From Rhodoplanes serenus (GTDB lineage Bacteria > Pseudomonadota > Alphaproteobacteria > Rhizobiales > Xanthobacteraceae): DNA of 64,000 nucleotides. How positions within the stretch are numbered: the first letter of the stretch is position 1; the number at the start of each line of letters is the position of its first letter. The DNA is taken from the NCBI GenBank assembly GCA_009720755.1, contig WNKV01000003.1:62001-126000 (forward strand). Direction: 5' to 3'. Both the position numbers and the translations under genes were made by a program. This document shows, one piece after another, positions 62,121 to 64,000 of the stretch. The notes beneath the pieces are model-generated. The model was not told the DNA's origin. It saw only the letters and a program-made list of their open reading frames with translations, and did not search any database.

Positions 62121-63083
62121 ATGCTGGGGCTCGGGGTCCTGCTGCTCGTCGGGGTCGCGGGGCTCGCCGCGGCCGCCCTCCTGACCTCTTGGCTGGCGCG
62201 CCGGATCGAGGCCGAGCACCCGCCGACCGGACGGTTCGTCGACGGCGGGCCGACCCGCGTCCATCTCGTCGATCTCGCGCCGGCTGTTTCGGCCGACGAG
62301 AACCTCCCGGCCGTCCTGCTGCTGCATGGCGCCAACGTGCAGCTCGCCGACATGCGGGTCGCCCTCGGCGATCGGCTCGCCCGCCGCCTGCGGGTGATCG
62401 TGCCGGACCGGCCGGGCCAGGGCTGGACCGGCGAGGGCGGGCCGGTGGTGTCCGATCCGGGCCATCAGGTGGCGCTGATCCGCGCCGCCGTCGAGGCGGT
62501 CGGGGCGCGCCGGCTGATCGTCGTCGGCCACTCGCTGGGCGGCCTGATCGCGCTGCGCTACGCGCTCGACGAGCCACAGGCGGTGGCCGCCCTGGTGCTG
62601 ATCAATCCGACCACCCATCCGCGGCCCGGCGGCCTGCCGTGGTACCAGCGCGCCGCCGAGGTGGTGTTCGGGCCGCTGTTGATCCGGACCGTGCTGCTGC
62701 CGATGACGCTGCCGATGCTGGACCGGCTGAGCGTTCGCCTGTTTCGCCCGGAGCCGCCCACCGAGGGCTACGCGGCGCGCACCGGGCTGGCGCTCGGCCT
62801 GACGCCGCGGCGCTTCCATGCCAGCATGCGAGAGTATGCCGATCTGCGCGATCACCTCACCGCGGTGGCCCCGCGCTATCCCGACATCACAGTGCCGACC
62901 CTGATCGTGCTCGCCGAGGCCGATCCGATCGTGCCGCCGGCCCTGCATGGCGAAATCCTGGCCAAGGTGCTGCCGCGCGGCCGCGTGCTGCGCCTGCCGG
63001 ACGCCGGCCATATGGCGCATCACCGCCACGGTGAGGCGATCGCGGCTGCGATCGAGCGGCTCGCCGGCCTGCCGCCGGGCTGA
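62121..63083 (+). CDS. Membrane-anchored alpha/beta hydrolase
   Basis: 320 residues. An N-terminal membrane segment (LGLGVLLLVGVAGLAAAALL) anchors a hydrolase fold. The oxyanion region is VLLLHGANVQLADMR, the nucleophile is in VVGHSLGGLIALRYAL, the acid in VLAEADPIVPP and the histidine in LPDAGHMAHH. DRPGQGWTG is typical of the family. GTG 62109 is an alternative start. The substrate is unknown. It stands alone between the small membrane protein and tRNA-Trp. Confidence 0.9.
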   Translation: MLGLGVLLLVGVAGLAAAALLTSWLARRIEAEHPPTGRFVDGGPTRVHLVDLAPAVSADENLPAVLLLHGANVQLADMRVALGDRLARRLRVIVPDRPGQGWTGEGGPVVSDPGHQVALIRAAVEAVGARRLIVVGHSLGGLIALRYALDEPQAVAALVLINPTTHPRPGGLPWYQRAAEVVFGPLLIRTVLLPMTLPMLDRLSVRLFRPEPPTEGYAARTGLALGLTPRRFHASMREYADLRDHLTAVAPRYPDITVPTLIVLAEADPIVPPALHGEILAKVLPRGRVLRLPDAGHMAHHRHGEAIAAAIERLAGLPPG

Positions 63084-63308
63084 CGCCGGCTTGTCGCCGG
63101 GCTGAGGGCGCCGTGCGGCGGCTCGTCCTCGGGGGTCGTCGAGGCGGCCGCGCAGCCGGGTCGGCGGGGCCTCGGTCGGGGGCTTCCCGGCGATGCCGGG
63201 AGGGTGCCAGGGGACCGCACGGGCGCTGCCGGAACCCTTGAAAGGCGACCGCGATCATGCCATGAGAAGGCCACGTCCGGCCCGTGGCGGAAACGCCCGG
63301 CACCCCGG

Positions 63309-63385
63309 AGGAGTGTAGCTCAATTGGTCAGAGCACCGGTCTCCAAAACCGGGGGTTGGGGGTTCGAGTCCCTCCACTCCTGCCA
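63309..63385 (+). tRNA. trpT: tRNA-Trp (anticodon CCA)
   Basis: A full cloverleaf can be drawn: acceptor stem AGGAGTG / CACTCCT, D-arm TAGCTCAATTGGTCAGAGCA, anticodon stem CCGGT / ACCGG with loop CTCCAAA (anticodon CCA), and T-arm GGGGGTTCGAGTCCCT. The discriminator is G at 63382 and the terminal CCA (63383-63385) is encoded. In many proteobacteria this gene precedes secE-nusG; here an unrecognised gene follows instead. Confidence 0.97.
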
Positions 63386-63627
63386 GCGCTAAGACCCAGC
63401 TCCCGAACCCTGCTTTCGATTCCCGACATTGGCTCAGTCTCGTTGGCGAGCCTTGGCGCGCTCGCCCGATTCGAGCGGACGGGCCGTTCGCCCCGATCGC
63501 CCCCGCCGCCCGCGGCGCTGCGGAATCGAGGGTTGTCTATAGGCGGTACTAAACAACTTGTAGTATTGCGCTCGACTCGAATTGCAGGTGTCCTCGCACC
63601 GTCATCGACAGCGGCTGGGCGAGGCCA

Positions 63628-64000
63628 ATGGGACCTGCAACACAGCGGGCGCAGGACGCGGGTCTCGGCGCCGAGACGACGGCTGGTCCGAGGGTGGCGC
63701 ATGCCGTCGAGACGTCTGCTCGCCCCGACGGCGAGCGTCCCGCCGCAGAGCGTGCGCATCCGCTCGGCGGCCGCGTCGGGCGGCGGCTGTTCGTCCATAT
63801 CGGCGGCTTCGATCCGGAGACGCCGGAGCGGGTCCACGCGCGGCTGGTTCGCGAGCTGGCCCGGTTCCGCCGGACCTGGTCGACCCTGACCTGGACCAGC
63901 GCGCCGCGCTACGACGCCGACGGCGCCGCCTGGACGGTCGAGACGACGGGCCGCGATTGGCACGTCTCGACCCTGGTCCGGTTCGTCCGCTGGGACGACG
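63628..64000 (+). CDS. Unrecognised protein, N-terminal part, cut by the window edge
   Basis: 124 codons from ATG 63628 are open to the end of the window. The first 45 residues are low-complexity (Ala/Glu/Arg/Pro-rich). From about residue 48 the sequence becomes protein-like: GRRLFVHIGGFDPETPERVH, ARLVRELARFRRTWSTLTWT and VETTGRDWHVSTLVRFVRWD. The LFVHIGGFDP start, with a strand and a turn, resembles the beginning of an alpha/beta hydrolase-like or uncharacterised alphaproteobacterial protein, and I cannot be more specific. A later start near residue 48 is possible. Confidence 0.6.
   Translation, partial: MGPATQRAQDAGLGAETTAGPRVAHAVETSARPDGERPAAERAHPLGGRVGRRLFVHIGGFDPETPERVHARLVRELARFRRTWSTLTWTSAPRYDADGAAWTVETTGRDWHVSTLVRFVRWDD

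Overview
The window is about 64 kb of very GC-rich DNA from an alphaproteobacterium, most likely of the order Hyphomicrobiales (Bradyrhizobium, Rhodopseudomonas or Rhodoplanes relatives). The reasons are: flagellar genes split into the flgF-flgG-flgA-flgH / fliL-fliM and flgB-flgC-fliE-fliQ-fliR-flhB blocks; a CckA-type hybrid kinase directly after flhB; CtrA-type boxes at flagellar promoters; the gene order iscS-sufB-sufC-sufD-sufS-sufT-sufA; and several intergenic palindromic repeats of kinds I recall from that order. No insertion sequence, prophage, integrase or CRISPR array was seen. Everything here comes from reading the sequence; no search was run.

Layout. 1-5 kb: an MFS transporter cut by the window edge, an FAD-linked oxidase, tyrosyl-tRNA synthetase and a small alpha/beta hydrolase, all on the minus strand. 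5.3-13.3 kb: a complete SUF iron-sulfur cluster operon on the plus strand, with a small coiled-coil gene between sufC and sufD and a glyoxalase-fold gene between sufT and sufA. 13.4-19.4 kb: a diguanylate cyclase, a DEAD-box helicase, 4-hydroxybenzoate hydroxylase, a nest of palindromic repeats and a TPR protein. 19.5-25 kb: UDP-xylose synthase-like decarboxylase, a POT peptide transporter, a membrane methyltransferase, and an epimerase/polyprenyl-phosphate glycosyltransferase pair, which suggests surface polysaccharide synthesis.

25-32 kb is flagellar block 1: flgF-flgG-flgA-flgH on minus, and divergently fliL-fliM-DUF6468-motE on plus. 32-47 kb is accessory metabolism. An IclR regulator faces a seven-gene minus-strand cluster: NitT/TauT-type binding protein, CobW metallochaperone, dihydropyrimidinase-like amidohydrolase, maleate isomerase/Asp-Glu racemase-like enzyme, TctC-type binding protein, ABC permease and ABC ATPase. 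I read this as an uptake and hydrolysis pathway for an unidentified cyclic amide or imide. It is followed by a quinone oxidoreductase, a hotdog thioesterase and an acyl-CoA ligase on plus, convergent with a second SsuABC-like ABC transporter on minus. 47-49 kb holds a glyoxalase-like protein and two small membrane proteins.

49-62 kb is flagellar block 2: a 1,278-residue exported TPR protein, fliO-fliP on minus, and flgB-flgC-fliE-fliQ-fliR-flhB on plus, followed by cckA. Exact or near-exact CtrA boxes (TTAA-N7-TTAA) precede the TPR gene, fliO and flgB, and a CtrA half-site precedes fliL. The kinase known to control CtrA phosphorylation is therefore next to probable CtrA target genes. The window ends with a small membrane protein, an alpha/beta hydrolase, tRNA-Trp(CCA) and the start of an unrecognised gene.

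The best candidates for something undescribed are the IclR/CobW/amidohydrolase/racemase cluster (32979-41200), the SUF operon with two extra genes, the 15-bp repeat expansion inside fliO, and the palindromic repeats that supply the stop codons of neighbouring genes.
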